DNA of 64,000 nt from Candidatus Melainabacteria bacterium (GTDB taxonomy: Bacteria > Cyanobacteriota > Vampirovibrionia > Obscuribacterales > Obscuribacteraceae), in contig JACRFZ010000090.1 of assembly GCA_016212515.1 (NCBI GenBank), forward strand, positions 57,867 through 121,866, given 5' to 3'. The notes under the pieces were generated by a model. It was given only the letters and a program-made list of their open reading frames with translations, was not told the DNA's origin and did not search any database. Of this stretch, positions 17,404 to 26,586 are shown piece after piece. Each line of letters starts with the position of its first letter. Within the stretch, counting starts at the first letter, position 1. Both the position numbers and the translations under genes were made by a program.

Positions 17404-18660
17404 TCAATGAGACATGTCATGAGAGGGTTCGGACACCGGACCTACCGCCCCTTCGCTCACCCCGGCACCGCCCTCTACTTTTCCGGAGGCGGGCTCGCCC
17501 TGACCAACCTGGCTGGGTTGAGCCAGGACCGGAGGCTGAGGCTTGACGGTGGCCGGCTGGGAAGCGAAAGCCGTATATATGATGCCGGAAAGCTTGCGAA
17601 TCAATTCGTTGGCACGGCGGTCATTGTGAGGGCGCTGCACCTGCACCGCCACTATATATTTACGTCCATCCACCGTGGTCACCACGCCGGTATCACCGAC
17701 CATGGAACCAATATCGCCGGTTTTGTGAGCCAGCTTGGCCCCCGGAGGCAAACCCTGGTTCAGGAGGGTACGAGTTTTGGTGCGTTCCATAATTTTGCGC
17801 ATACGCTGGCGCCAGGTATCGGACATAAGATCGCCGCGCTCCACCCGGGCCAGCAGGTAGACCAGGTCGTAAGGGCTGGTGCGATTGGTGCCGGTGAGGT
17901 CGGCCAGGGGATTATTGATGACTGTATTTTTCAATCCCCAGGTACTGAACTTCTTATTGACCTGCTCCTTGCCTCCCAGCAAATCAATGATCATATTGGT
18001 AGCGGTATTGTCGGAAATAATGATCATCAATTCGGCAACCTGCATCAGGGGCAACTTTGTGCCCACCGGACGATACTGCAGATAGCCGGAGCCGCCGGCC
18101 ACATGCTCGGTCTTAATCTCCAGAATTTTCTTAGGATCGACGTCGCCCCTGTCTATGGCACTGAACAATGCCACCAGCACCGGTACCTTGATCATACTGG
18201 CGGCGGCAAAGCTACGATTGCCGTTAAAGTCGACGTAGGCACCACTTTTGGGGTCAACCACGAAGACGCCCGGCGTCAACTTCTTGAGCTGGCAATTGGC
18301 TTCTATCTCGCGGCGCAATTCACTCAGCGGCGCCGAGAGAGAAAAGGGAGCAGCAATTGGTACAAGGGGAGAGGCACCGGCTGTGGAGTTCTCACAGGGT
18401 CCGGTCAGGGGAGAAAAGAAGCTCTGCCCGGCTACGAGCAAAGAAGCCACGGCAAAAGCACGCACTAGACGCTGACCAGGCGGCAGAGGACGTTTGCGCC
18501 TGGGCCTTTGACCGGGATTGCCCTCTTTATTATTGCCACTAGAGCCGGTATTAGCCTTCTTGCGGGCAGCTTCCTTGAAGGCGGCACCGGGAGCCAAAAT
18601 TCTCACAGGCTGAGCCTCGTTCGACTCTTCCGACCGCTCTAAATTTGGCGCTGTTACCAT
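17404..18660 (-). CDS. class A beta-lactamase-like serine hydrolase
   Basis: 418-residue exported serine hydrolase. A basic N-terminal region (KRPLPPGQRLVRAFAVASLL) carries a hydrophobic segment near residue 75 and looks like a long leader or membrane anchor. Penicillin-binding fold motifs are present: SMIK (active Ser and Lys) near 183, SDN near 242 and HKTGD near 329. The omega-loop Glu of true class A beta-lactamases (ExxLN) is not found: the matching region reads NPLADLTGTNRTSPYDL. Without it, deacylation of a beta-lactam should be slow, so a peptidoglycan or other hydrolytic role is equally likely. The C-terminal ~60 residues are Pro/Ser/Gly-rich. It is monocistronic. Confidence 0.85.
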   Translation of the reverse strand: MVTAPNLERSEESNEAQPVRILAPGAAFKEAARKKANTGSSGNNKEGNPGQRPRRKRPLPPGQRLVRAFAVASLLVAGQSFFSPLTGPCENSTAGASPLVPIAAPFSLSAPLSELRREIEANCQLKKLTPGVFVVDPKSGAYVDFNGNRSFAAASMIKVPVLVALFSAIDRGDVDPKKILEIKTEHVAGGSGYLQYRPVGTKLPLMQVAELMIIISDNTATNMIIDLLGGKEQVNKKFSTWGLKNTVINNPLADLTGTNRTSPYDLVYLLARVERGDLMSDTWRQRMRKIMERTKTRTLLNQGLPPGAKLAHKTGDIGSMVGDTGVVTTVDGRKYIVAVQVQRPHNDRRANELIRKLSGIIYTAFASQPATVKPQPPVLAQPSQVGQGEPASGKVEGGAGVSEGAVGPVSEPSHDMSH

Positions 18661-18922
18661 TGAGGCGGGTTCCTTACTAGAAAATCAAAAGCCATCACAG
18701 GAGGAAAGGGCAGCGAAGCAAAAGATATCTATCGCAAATAAAAATCCAACACAGTCGCCATCTTTCCGGGGCAAGCACTGGATCATCGTATGCCACTATG
18801 GGAAAAAATGATACCAGGGACGCTACCGCTATTTTAGCTCAGATGGCAAACAAGTCCAGTAGCAATTTAGCCGTTCCATGAATTAATTTAGAGCGGCTGG
18901 GCCGGGGAAATGCCAAACCCTC

Positions 18923-19456
18923 TCACTCCTGGCTATACAACTGCCACAGGCGAGGATAGTGTTCACGAAAATAGGCTTCATCGTCTTCATCAAAGGGATC
19001 CCCGGCCGGCTCGGGATTCGTGACCTCACGGTAGCGATCATAAATGGCACCATCCCCACTGCGTTCTTCGTATACCTCGCAAGCCAGGAAGAGCAAGTCT
19101 TCGCAAAGCTGAATCTCGGTGTGCTCAGCCAGGGAGTCGGGCTCAGCCAGAGCCCCTTCATATATTTCCTTGCCGCGCAAGATCAAGCCGGCCCGAAAAT
19201 ACTCAAAGTCGTCGTCGGACAGACCGCCCATCATTAGATAAGCCGCCCCCCATAGACTCCAGGTATAAGCTTGGTCCATCAAGTAATCGACAATTTCTTG
19301 AAAGCCCACGAGCTCATCTTCACTCAACTTGGACAACAATTTCTTGAGTGTCGAAAGTTGAGCGTCGATAGGATCTAGACCCTGCTTATCGCTTAAAAGT
19401 TCCTCGGTTAAATCAATTGACTGGTCTATCAAGTACCAGAAGGTCAATTCATCCAT
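18923..19456 (-). CDS. DUF4240 domain protein
   Basis: 177 residues, strongly acidic. The sequence matches the DUF4240 pattern: FWYLIDQSIDL at the N-terminus, LSKLSEDELVGFQEIVDYLM, YTWSLWGAAYLMMGGLSDD, FEYFRAGLILRGKEIYEGAL and PDSL. Proteins of this family are small, cytoplasmic and without known activity. The ATG at 19456 lies two bases from the stop of the SpoIIM-like gene upstream, so it is the second gene of a two-gene operon. The C-terminal tail (PFDEDDEAYFREHYPRLWQL) is unusually acidic. Confidence 0.85.
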   Translation of the reverse strand: MDELTFWYLIDQSIDLTEELLSDKQGLDPIDAQLSTLKKLLSKLSEDELVGFQEIVDYLMDQAYTWSLWGAAYLMMGGLSDDDFEYFRAGLILRGKEIYEGALAEPDSLAEHTEIQLCEDLLFLACEVYEERSGDGAIYDRYREVTNPEPAGDPFDEDDEAYFREHYPRLWQLYSQE

Positions 19457-19458
19457 TT

Positions 19459-20481
19459 TCAGGGGTTGCCTTTCTTAACAGTTTCGGGAAGCTCGGACAC
19501 GAGATGGTGAGCTTTAGGACGCGGAATAAAAAGATAAAGCATCAGTATGGCTGCCGTAGCAGCGCTGACCATATATTTTACATCGGCACCGATGTCGGTG
19601 CGCGGTGAAACAAAGCCTTCTATGGTACCAGCAACCAATAGCATCAGTACACAGCCGGCGAACATTTCCATGGCCGGTCGGACGGCCCGGCGCAGGGAAT
19701 CGACCCGCCTGAACTGTCCCGGGAAGAGCATGGCTGCACCCAGCATCAAACCGGCGCCGCCGCTGATAAAGATGGCGGTCAGTTCAATGACGCCGTGACC
19801 GGCTACGAAAGCAGCCAGCCGCCCGGCCATGCCGTAGTCCTGGCAGACACCAAATACAGTGCCGATCAACATGCCGTTCATGACCAATATCCAGATCGTT
19901 CCCAGCCCGAAGGTAATACCGAGGGCAAAGGCCATGATTGAGACTTTGATATTGTTGGTAGCAATGGCGCTGGATACAGCCGGACTGGCGTCTTGAGCCG
20001 AGTCGGTCCACATTTTGCGATTCTCGATCATGTGCCACATCTCTTCCGGCACCAGAGAATGTCCGGCCACCACCTCCAACTGCCCGAAGTTGGCATCATA
20101 TAGAGCCTCTCGGTAACAGCCCAGGCAGGGCAAAATGAAGATCAGGAAAGCAGTCAGCACATACAAGATGTTTTTCTGCACCTGCCGGGGAAAACCATGC
20201 AGGAAGAACTGCAAAATGTCGGAAAGGCGACTCTCCCGGTTCTGATAGACTTGGTTGTGCGCTCTCACCACCAGGTTGTTGAGGTAAATCTGCAAGTCGG
20301 AATTGAGCTTGAGGGCGCGGGCGCGAGAAAGGTCGGCGGAGGTGGCACGATATAAACGTCCCAATTCGGTGAGCCCCTGCCTGTCCAAACTGGAAAGCCC
20401 ACCTCGGTCCACTTGTTTGAGCAGGTCCTCCAGCTTTTGCCATGACAACCTGCGAGTTCTCAACCAGCGCTCTACGTTCAT
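19459..20481 (-). CDS. stage II sporulation protein M-like membrane protein
   Basis: 340-residue integral membrane protein of the SpoIIM family (which also occurs in non-sporulators). The cytoplasmic N-terminal ~110 residues are helical (RLSWQKLEDLLKQVDRGGLSSL). Six membrane segments follow, with the family signature NNIKVSIMAFALGITFGLGTIW, and NGMLIGTVFGVCQDYGM, GHGVIELTAIFISGGAGLMLG. Family members often sit beside RDD-domain, MoxR and DUF58 genes; here the RDD gene is divergent (20550), 68 bases away. A role in envelope or transport complex assembly is an inference. The C-terminal tail after the last helix is short and basic. Confidence 0.88.
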   Translation of the reverse strand: MNVERWLRTRRLSWQKLEDLLKQVDRGGLSSLDRQGLTELGRLYRATSADLSRARALKLNSDLQIYLNNLVVRAHNQVYQNRESRLSDILQFFLHGFPRQVQKNILYVLTAFLIFILPCLGCYREALYDANFGQLEVVAGHSLVPEEMWHMIENRKMWTDSAQDASPAVSSAIATNNIKVSIMAFALGITFGLGTIWILVMNGMLIGTVFGVCQDYGMAGRLAAFVAGHGVIELTAIFISGGAGLMLGAAMLFPGQFRRVDSLRRAVRPAMEMFAGCVLMLLVAGTIEGFVSPRTDIGADVKYMVSAATAAILMLYLFIPRPKAHHLVSELPETVKKGNP

Positions 20482-20549
20482 TTAAGCTCGAATTTCATAG
20501 TCAAGACAAAAATCTCTTTTAATTCCCGCAACTATACCCGGAAAAGCCG

Positions 20550-21356
20550 ATGCAACAGCCAGATTACTCTATCTCTACCCCCGAAAACGTGGATCTACAC
20601 CTGGAGATTGCCGGCATTGGCAACAGGCTTTTGGCTCAGCTCATCGACACCCTCATTCAGGCAGCCATCTTTGCCTTCATCGCCATCCTGGCCGTGGCCG
20701 TCGGCATGGCTGTTTCAGTCGCCCCTCTCGATTCCAAGACCAAGGGTATTGCTTACTCGATTTTAGCCATGCTGGCCATCCTTTGTATGTTTTTCATGCA
20801 AAACCTCTACTTTATTGTCTGGGAGGGAGCCTGGAAAGGACAGACCCCGGGCAAGAAGCTGGCCGAAATTAGAGTGATCGAGCGCACCGGTCAGCCCATA
20901 GGCTGGGGTGCTTCTATAATTCGCAACCTGCTTCGTGTGGCCGACGGCATCTTCCTGCTTGGTCTGGTGGTCATGCTGGTAGACAAAAATGAGCGCCGAC
21001 TGGGTGACATGTGCGCCGGCACCATAGTCATTAGAGAGCGCCAGGCTCACATAACCGATAGCGAGATCAAGGTTCAAGAGGGAACGGAAGCCGACAGCAC
21101 CCTGGATGTGGGCCGCATCAGCCCGGCCGACTACGACCTTTTGGTGGATTATCTAAAACGCCGGGGCGGTCTGACGGAAAAAGCCAGACCCAAGGTGGCC
21201 AGGCAAATCTTCCTGCACTTGCAAGAGAAGCTGGCTGACAAGGATTCAGCCTTAGAAAGTGAAAATAAGGAAGAGAAAGGCCCAGCCGCTTACAACGATT
21301 ACGAAAAGTACCTGGAGAAGGTCTACCTCTCTTACCAGGCCAGAGCCGAGCAATAA
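20550..21356 (+). CDS. RDD family membrane protein
   Basis: 268 residues. The RDD domain spans about residues 15-170: GIGNRLLAQLIDTLIQAAIF (first helix with the Arg and Asp), a second helix, WEGAWKGQTPGKKLAEIRVI and RRLGDMCAGTIVI (Arg-Asp pair). Three to four membrane segments. The C-terminal ~90 residues are soluble and charged, and include SPADYDLLVDYLKRRGGLTE, a region common in RDD proteins paired with SpoIIM-like proteins. Some RDD proteins act in ion or osmotic homeostasis, but most are uncharacterised. Divergent from the SpoIIM-like gene, sharing a 68-base promoter region; followed by a hairpin terminator. Confidence 0.88.
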   Translation: MQQPDYSISTPENVDLHLEIAGIGNRLLAQLIDTLIQAAIFAFIAILAVAVGMAVSVAPLDSKTKGIAYSILAMLAILCMFFMQNLYFIVWEGAWKGQTPGKKLAEIRVIERTGQPIGWGASIIRNLLRVADGIFLLGLVVMLVDKNERRLGDMCAGTIVIRERQAHITDSEIKVQEGTEADSTLDVGRISPADYDLLVDYLKRRGGLTEKARPKVARQIFLHLQEKLADKDSALESENKEEKGPAAYNDYEKYLEKVYLSYQARAEQ

Positions 21357-21389
21357 TCTTGCCCGGGCGGACCCAAGCAGAATAACAAT

Positions 21390-21422
21390 AAGAAAGCCCC
21401 GCTGCAAAGAACGGGGCTTCTT
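21390..21422. terminator. bidirectional intrinsic terminator between RDD gene and gltA
   Basis: AAGAAAGCCCCG and CGGGGCTTCTT form an 11-base-pair stem (one bulged A) around a 10-base loop. It sits 34 bases after the RDD stop and 39 bases before the convergent citrate synthase stop, and the A/T flanks can serve either strand. Confidence 0.75.
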
Positions 21423-21460
21423 CAATTTAGGACCGGCTTTGAAACCCTGAAGACAGGGTA

Positions 21461-22579
21461 CTAACGCTTATCAATGGCCACGTACTTGAGGTTTCTTTCA
21501 CCGGTGTACTCGGCGCGGGGGCGAATCAGCCTGTTGTTGGCGTATTGCTCCAGCACATGGGCAGCCCAACCGGACATGCGGCTGATGGCGAAGATTGGCG
21601 TATAGAGGTCGGTGGGAATACCCAACATGTAGTAGACGGAAGCGGAGTAGAAGTCGACGTTGGCGTTCAAACCTTTGTCGGCTTTGACAATCTCTTCAAT
21701 CTTGGCGGACATATCGAACCACTTGGTTTCGCCCATGCCTTTGCCCAATTCCTGGGACATGCGGCGCAGGTGGGAAGCTCTCGGGTCGGTGGTCTTGTAG
21801 ACCCGGTGACCGAAGCCCATTACTTTCTGGTGGTTGGCGAACATCTTATCGAGATGGGGCACAACGTTATCCAGGGTGCCAATCTCCAGAAGCATTTTGA
21901 TTACTTCCTGGTTGGCGCCGCCGTGCAGGGGGCCCTTCAAGGTACCGATGGCAGCCACAATCGCCGAATAAATATCGGTTTCAGTGGCGGCGGCGACCCG
22001 GGCAGCAAAAGTAGAAGCGTTCAATTCGTGATCGGCATGAAGAATCAAGGCCACGTCAAGAGAACGAACCGCAACGGCATCTGGCTCTTTACCGCCGGAA
22101 AGCATATAAAGGAAGTTGTGGGAAAGGCTGCAATCTTCCTTGGGCGCCACTACTTCTTTGCCGTTTCTAATCAAATCCCAGTAAGCTACGACGGTGGGAA
22201 TCTGAGCGGTGAGGCGGATGGCTTTGCGGATATTGGGCTCGCGGCCTTTGTCTTCCGACTCGTTGTCGTACATGGAAAGCATGGACACCGCGGTGCGCAA
22301 AACTTCCATAGGGAGCGCATCCTTAGGATAATGCTGCATGGCTTTAACGACATCGGAAGGGATGCGTCTGTTCGTTTTCAAACCGGTGGAAAGAGTCTCC
22401 AACTCGGTCTTCGTGGGCAAGCGCCCGTACCACAGCAGGTAGACCACTTCTTCAAAAGTGGAATTCTCTGCTAAATCATTGATGTCGTAACCACAATAAA
22501 TCAGACGTCCTTCCGTACCATTGACATCGCAAACTGAGGACGACGCGGCTACTATATCTTCAAGCCCTGCCTTGACCAT
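21461..22579 (-). CDS. gltA: citrate synthase
   Basis: Condenses acetyl-CoA and oxaloacetate to citrate at the entry of the TCA cycle. The ATG at 22579 gives 372 residues beginning MVKAGLEDIVAASSSVCDVN, the usual start of the short (non-NADH-regulated, ~370 aa) bacterial type; an AGG site lies 5 bases upstream. Longer in-frame openings to 22765 would overlap the divergent methylase gene and are unlikely. Catalytic residues are present: His in LILHADHELNASTFAAR, His in VMGFGHRVYK and the Asp in the FDMSAKIEE/NVDFYSASVYY region. Gly-rich GTLKGPLHGGANQEV is intact. Single-gene transcript ending at the terminator at 21390. Confidence 0.96.
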   Translation of the reverse strand: MVKAGLEDIVAASSSVCDVNGTEGRLIYCGYDINDLAENSTFEEVVYLLWYGRLPTKTELETLSTGLKTNRRIPSDVVKAMQHYPKDALPMEVLRTAVSMLSMYDNESEDKGREPNIRKAIRLTAQIPTVVAYWDLIRNGKEVVAPKEDCSLSHNFLYMLSGGKEPDAVAVRSLDVALILHADHELNASTFAARVAAATETDIYSAIVAAIGTLKGPLHGGANQEVIKMLLEIGTLDNVVPHLDKMFANHQKVMGFGHRVYKTTDPRASHLRRMSQELGKGMGETKWFDMSAKIEEIVKADKGLNANVDFYSASVYYMLGIPTDLYTPIFAISRMSGWAAHVLEQYANNRLIRPRAEYTGERNLKYVAIDKR

Positions 22580-22721
22580 GACCTGATTCCCCAAACTAAG
22601 TACTGATGGGAATTTTATACACCAAATGACATCGGTGGCGGGGCAAATAATAGACTTATCTTCATACTGGTAAAAAAAATCCAGCTCAATCCGGACAGTC
22701 AGACTTCTTGAGAGCCCCAGC

Positions 22722-24939
22722 TTGCCCCCTAACTTGAAAACCAGATCAGCCACAAGCCACCTCAAACGGCTGGCCAGGAGCCTGGCCTCCCTGGCCGAAC
22801 AAGACCGGCAGCAAGCAGCCCGCCTTTCGGCCCATCTCAGTCTGGCGGCAGCCGGTCTCTGCCCGGCACCCCTGGATAGAAAACTAATCGAGACCCTGAA
22901 CCGCCTTATTCACGGTCCCCAGGCAAGCCTCCACTATGACGCAAGCGATTTCGCCGGTCTGACTGAGAGCTTCCATCTCAACTTCGCCTCCCGGAAGAGC
23001 GAAGTTTGGGAGCAGCTTGGCAATCTTCCCCGGCAGTTGCAATACACCCGGCAAGCCCTGGCCGACCCCCTCTTCACCGGCAATTTGTGGGAGTTTCTGC
23101 CGGAATTTCTGCCGCCGCCTAAATCGCCTCAGTCAAAACTCAAGGACAATCGCTCCAAAGACCCGACGAAAAGCCCGACCAGCAAACATACGTACAACCA
23201 GGCGGACAAGCAGGCGAACAACCAGGAGTACAACCAGGCGAGCTATCTAGCGAACAATCTGGCGGACACTCAATTTTTCACCCCCCTCTGGATTGCCGGG
23301 GATATGGCCGCAAGTCTCAACTTGAGCGGTCAGCAAACCGTTCTTGACCCGGCCTGCGGCGCCGGTCATTTACTGGTGGCGGTATTGGAAGCGGCTCTTT
23401 CTCAAAGCCTGCGCCGGGGCGAAGCCGCACAAGCCGCCCTGGCAGGTCTCCTGAAAGACCGCCTTTTCGGTCTTGATGTGGACAGTCGCATGCTTGACTT
23501 AAGCGGTCTGGCTCTCTACATAGCGGCGCGCAAACATTGCTCGGGCGAACTACCCCGCCCCAACCTGCAAAAGTTAGCGCTGCCGCTCGGTAGTCTCGAC
23601 CGCGCTCTCTGGCAAAGCGACAGTGCTCCTGACAGCCCCGTGAAAGGCATTCGGGGCTTCGACAACCTGATAATGAACCCGCCCTATCAAAGCAGCCGCA
23701 CCATGGATAGTATCACCGCCGACTACCTGAAGCAACACTATCCGAACACCAAGAACGACCTCTACGCAGCCTTTCTCGAACTGGCGCTGACACTCTTGAA
23801 GGAAGAAGGTCGTCTTACCACCATCACCCAACAAAGCTTTTTTCAGTATTCAGCGCTTCGAGCGGCTGCGGCTGGAACTGCTGGACAAAGCCTGCTTTAT
23901 CAGCGTAAAAGCACTGGGAGCCGGCGCATTTCCCACCTGCCCGGGAGAGAAGGTGAACACCGCCATTCTCACCCTGGAAAAGCGAAAGGCCAGGCCCGCC
24001 TTGCAAGAGCACCAGCCGGTCGGCCAGGGCAACTTCAACTACCGCCTCTACAAGAAGGAAAAGACCGGCGGCAAAATGGAACTACTCAAAGAGATTGAAC
24101 TGCAAGAAAGCGGTTTACTAGCTGTAGCCCAGGCCATTCCAGGGTTTCCTTTTATCTTCGATGCGCCGCCTGAATTGCCTTCTCTCTTCAGCAAATTCAC
24201 CAGTCTGGGCAAGCTGGAGAAACAAGGCGAGCTGAGCATAGTAAATGGACTCTTCACTTGCAATAACAAGCTCTTCGTCAAATCAAAAGAAGAGCTGCAC
24301 TCGGACGAAGCCCCTCACTATGTACCCTACGACAAAGGTGGGGGACGCAAGTGGTACTACGAAACACCACTGAGGCTCAACTGGCATCCCAACGGCGAAG
24401 CAATCCGCGCCTACCGAGCCGGCCGGGGGCAATCACGCTCCCTGCCCGGTGAAGCCTTCTACTTCCAGGACGGTATCACCTACTCTTACATCGGCACTTC
24501 CGGCTTCACGGCCAGGCTTTTGAGCGCGGGCGCCGTCTTCGACATTGCCAGTTCAGCCATCTTCACCAGAACCATAGACAAACTAACTCTCCTGGCCTAT
24601 CTCAATTCCGCCACTGCCATCTACTTACTGGCCAAGCTCAACCCTACCATCAACTTCCAAATTGGCGACCTGCGCCGCCTGCCCTTCAAATTACCGACGG
24701 ACGCTCTGGACACCAGCCTGCAAGCGCAAGCCGCTGCCTGCATCGAACTCATGAAAGAAGCATCTTACTGCAGTGCCTCAGGCAACCTCCCGCGTCTTCA
24801 AAAAATATTGCAAGAAGAAGCCAGGCAACAGGCGGAAATAGACCGGCTCATATTCGAGCACATGAGTGTGGGAAACGCCCTGCGCCGGGAGATACTGGAA
24901 AATGACTGGGTGTTGAGCGCCCGCGCTAAGGTTCTTTGA
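22722..24939 (+). pseudogene. N6-adenine DNA methyltransferase, interrupted by a -1 frameshift
   Basis: One gene split into two frames. The first frame (from the TTG at 22722) holds an N-terminal domain, an Asn/Gln-rich linker with imperfect NQA repeats at about residues 155-180, FFTPLWIA, motif I LDPACGAGHLLVA and motif IV NPPYQS. The second frame carries the C-terminal half, from CFISVKALGAGAFPTCPGEK through YSYIGTSGFTARLL and LNPTINFQIGDLRRLPF (target-recognition-like) to 24939. The frames would join if one T were added to the run of six T at 23838-23843, giving SFFFSIQRFERLRLELL. No restriction endonuclease is adjacent, so it would be a solitary methylase. The last 14 bases overlap the convergent sfsA. 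Real decay and sequencing error cannot be separated here. Confidence 0.85.
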
Positions 24940-25675
24940 GCAAGAGGGGCAAAGTCTCAGCCATGGTCATTTCCAGATCGAAGCGGTGTTCGCCGCAAGG
25001 CGCAAGCTTGATCTCTACAGCCCGGCAATGCACCGCTACGCCATGAGCATGGGCCTGCCGCAGCGCCTTGCCGTAGGCAGGATCTATGCTGTCAGCCGGC
25101 TTGAAGGCCCGGGTGTCGCCCCGTGCCACCACATAAAACTGCACGGCCCGGTCGCCCCCCTTCAAGCTGAGAGACCGCAGAGTTTCCAGGTGCTTGAGAC
25201 CACGTTCGGTGCGAGCATCGGGAAAGGCAGCCAATTTTTCACCTTGCTCGGATAATTCCAGAAGACTGACCGACTTGACCTCCACCATGGCACTACCGGC
25301 AGTGCCCTGCAAGTAAAAATCGAACCGACTGTCTTCGTATTTGTGTTCCGCTTCAATAGATGAATAGCCGGAAAACTCAGGCAACCAACCACTGGTAAAG
25401 GCTTCCTTGAATAGTTTATTGGCCAGCATTGTATCAACGCAGACCATAGCGCCGTCAGCCTCCACAAACTTCCAGGACCACTTGAGTTTGCGCGCCTTTT
25501 CGCCGGGCGGCGCCTGCCATAGCAAAACCCGCATACCCGGCTGAGCCAGGCCAAGCATGCTGCCGGGGTTAGGGCAATGAGCCGTTACTTCCGTACCGCA
25601 GGGTAAGCGCACATCAGCCAGAAAGCGCTTGTAGCGCCTCAGCAAAGTTGCTTCCGTCAATGAAGGAAACAGCAT
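24926..25675 (-). CDS. sfsA: SfsA family DNA-binding/nuclease-like protein
   Basis: 249 residues, normal length for SfsA (sugar fermentation stimulation protein homologue). The OB-fold N-terminal part contains YKRFLADVRLPCGTEVTAHCPNPGSM, the family signature. The C-terminal nuclease-like fold has EDSRFDFYL, AMVEVKSVSLL and FPDARTERGLKHLETL, matching the conserved Asp/Glu/Lys and TxRG positions. Biochemical role in bacteria is not settled; DNA binding and maltose-gene effects were reported for the E. coli protein. Convergent overlap of 14 bases with the methylase. Start ATG at 25675. Confidence 0.92.
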   Translation of the reverse strand: MLFPSLTEATLLRRYKRFLADVRLPCGTEVTAHCPNPGSMLGLAQPGMRVLLWQAPPGEKARKLKWSWKFVEADGAMVCVDTMLANKLFKEAFTSGWLPEFSGYSSIEAEHKYEDSRFDFYLQGTAGSAMVEVKSVSLLELSEQGEKLAAFPDARTERGLKHLETLRSLSLKGGDRAVQFYVVARGDTRAFKPADSIDPAYGKALRQAHAHGVAVHCRAVEIKLAPCGEHRFDLEMTMAETLPLLLKEP

Positions 25676-25696
25676 AAGAACTACTAGAAAGCCCGC

Positions 25697-26560
25697 TCAG
25701 TCAGCCACAACATTGCTGGAGCCCTGCGATACAGCCAGGGAAGCACCTTCCACATTGAGGGAGGTCTGGGTTTCGCCGCCGGAATTACGCATCCAGGCAA
25801 TAAGCTGGTCTACATCCAGCTTACCCTTCTTGCGCCGGGAGTTTATCCTGGACTTCAGGCGTTCCAATAAGTCTTTATCGGAAACGGCTAAACTGACCAC
25901 CCGCGTACCTTTATCAGTGAGGCGCCAGGCTAAAGTCTCTACCTTCTTACCGAGGGTGAGCCTGGTCTTGACCAGGGTATCGCCGCCCACGCCGGTCTCT
26001 TCCACAAAGGTCACCTTGCCCTTACCGAAGATTTTGCGCCAGCGCGGATAGTAACGCTTCTCCACCAGTGCTTCCAGGCTGCCCGAGAAATCACGTTTCT
26101 GGCTGGCCGATAGAGTTTCCCACTGGCGCCGGCCAAGAGCCCGCACCGACATCTCTTGATAATCGAGAATCTGAGAAGGCTGCGAGTGAGCGGCACTAGC
26201 TGCACCCTGGCCCTTACCCTTATGCCTGGTGAGGGCGAAATCTTCGCTGAAGCCGCGCAGCAGGCGCTCGACGGTGTTCCAGGCCGGACCACCCTGATTG
26301 AGGGCACCGCAAGCCGCACCGGTCTGAGGTTGGGCAGCTTTCTCAGGGGCAGCGGCCGCTGCACTGCCGCTGAAAGAAACAATAAGAGGCAGAGCCAGGC
26401 TCATGGCCAATCCCACGGACGGGCCCGCCGTGGGCGCCGGCACCAATGCTCCCAAACTGCGAATAGCAGCAAGGGCGGCGGCTGAAGCTCCGGTGCTCTC
26501 ACGGGCTCCGGAAGAGGCTTCTCCCCGTTTTGTTGTCAGGGGCAAAAAAGTCACACTCAC
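25697..26560 (-). CDS. MlaC/Ttg2D-like periplasmic lipid-binding protein
   Basis: Probable periplasmic carrier for lipids. I chose the GTG at 26560 because GAGGAA lies six bases upstream; a TTG at 26584 is also in frame. A long leader holds a hydrophobic segment (VGLAMSLALPLIVSFSGSAAAAA) ending near residue 75, a signal peptide. The mature domain follows MlaC order: ILDYQEMSVRALGRRQWETL (helix before the cavity), QKRDFSGSLEALVEKRYYPRW, strands KVTFVEET, TLVKTRLTLG and LAWRLTDKGTRVVSLAVSD, and a final helix LDVDQLIAWMRN. It closes a STAS / ATPase / ABC-2 permease / carrier operon, starting 26 bases after the permease stop. Ligand unknown. Confidence 0.75.
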   Translation of the reverse strand: MSVTFLPLTTKRGEASSGARESTGASAAALAAIRSLGALVPAPTAGPSVGLAMSLALPLIVSFSGSAAAAAPEKAAQPQTGAACGALNQGGPAWNTVERLLRGFSEDFALTRHKGKGQGAASAAHSQPSQILDYQEMSVRALGRRQWETLSASQKRDFSGSLEALVEKRYYPRWRKIFGKGKVTFVEETGVGGDTLVKTRLTLGKKVETLAWRLTDKGTRVVSLAVSDKDLLERLKSRINSRRKKGKLDVDQLIAWMRNSGGETQTSLNVEGASLAVSQGSSNVVAD

Positions 26561-26586
26561 ACCGCTTTCCTCTTGGTTAACCAAGA

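Noticed and set aside
18825..18860. tRNA D-arm-like TTTTAGCTCAGATGG
   Set aside because: No anticodon or T arm follows at the right distance.
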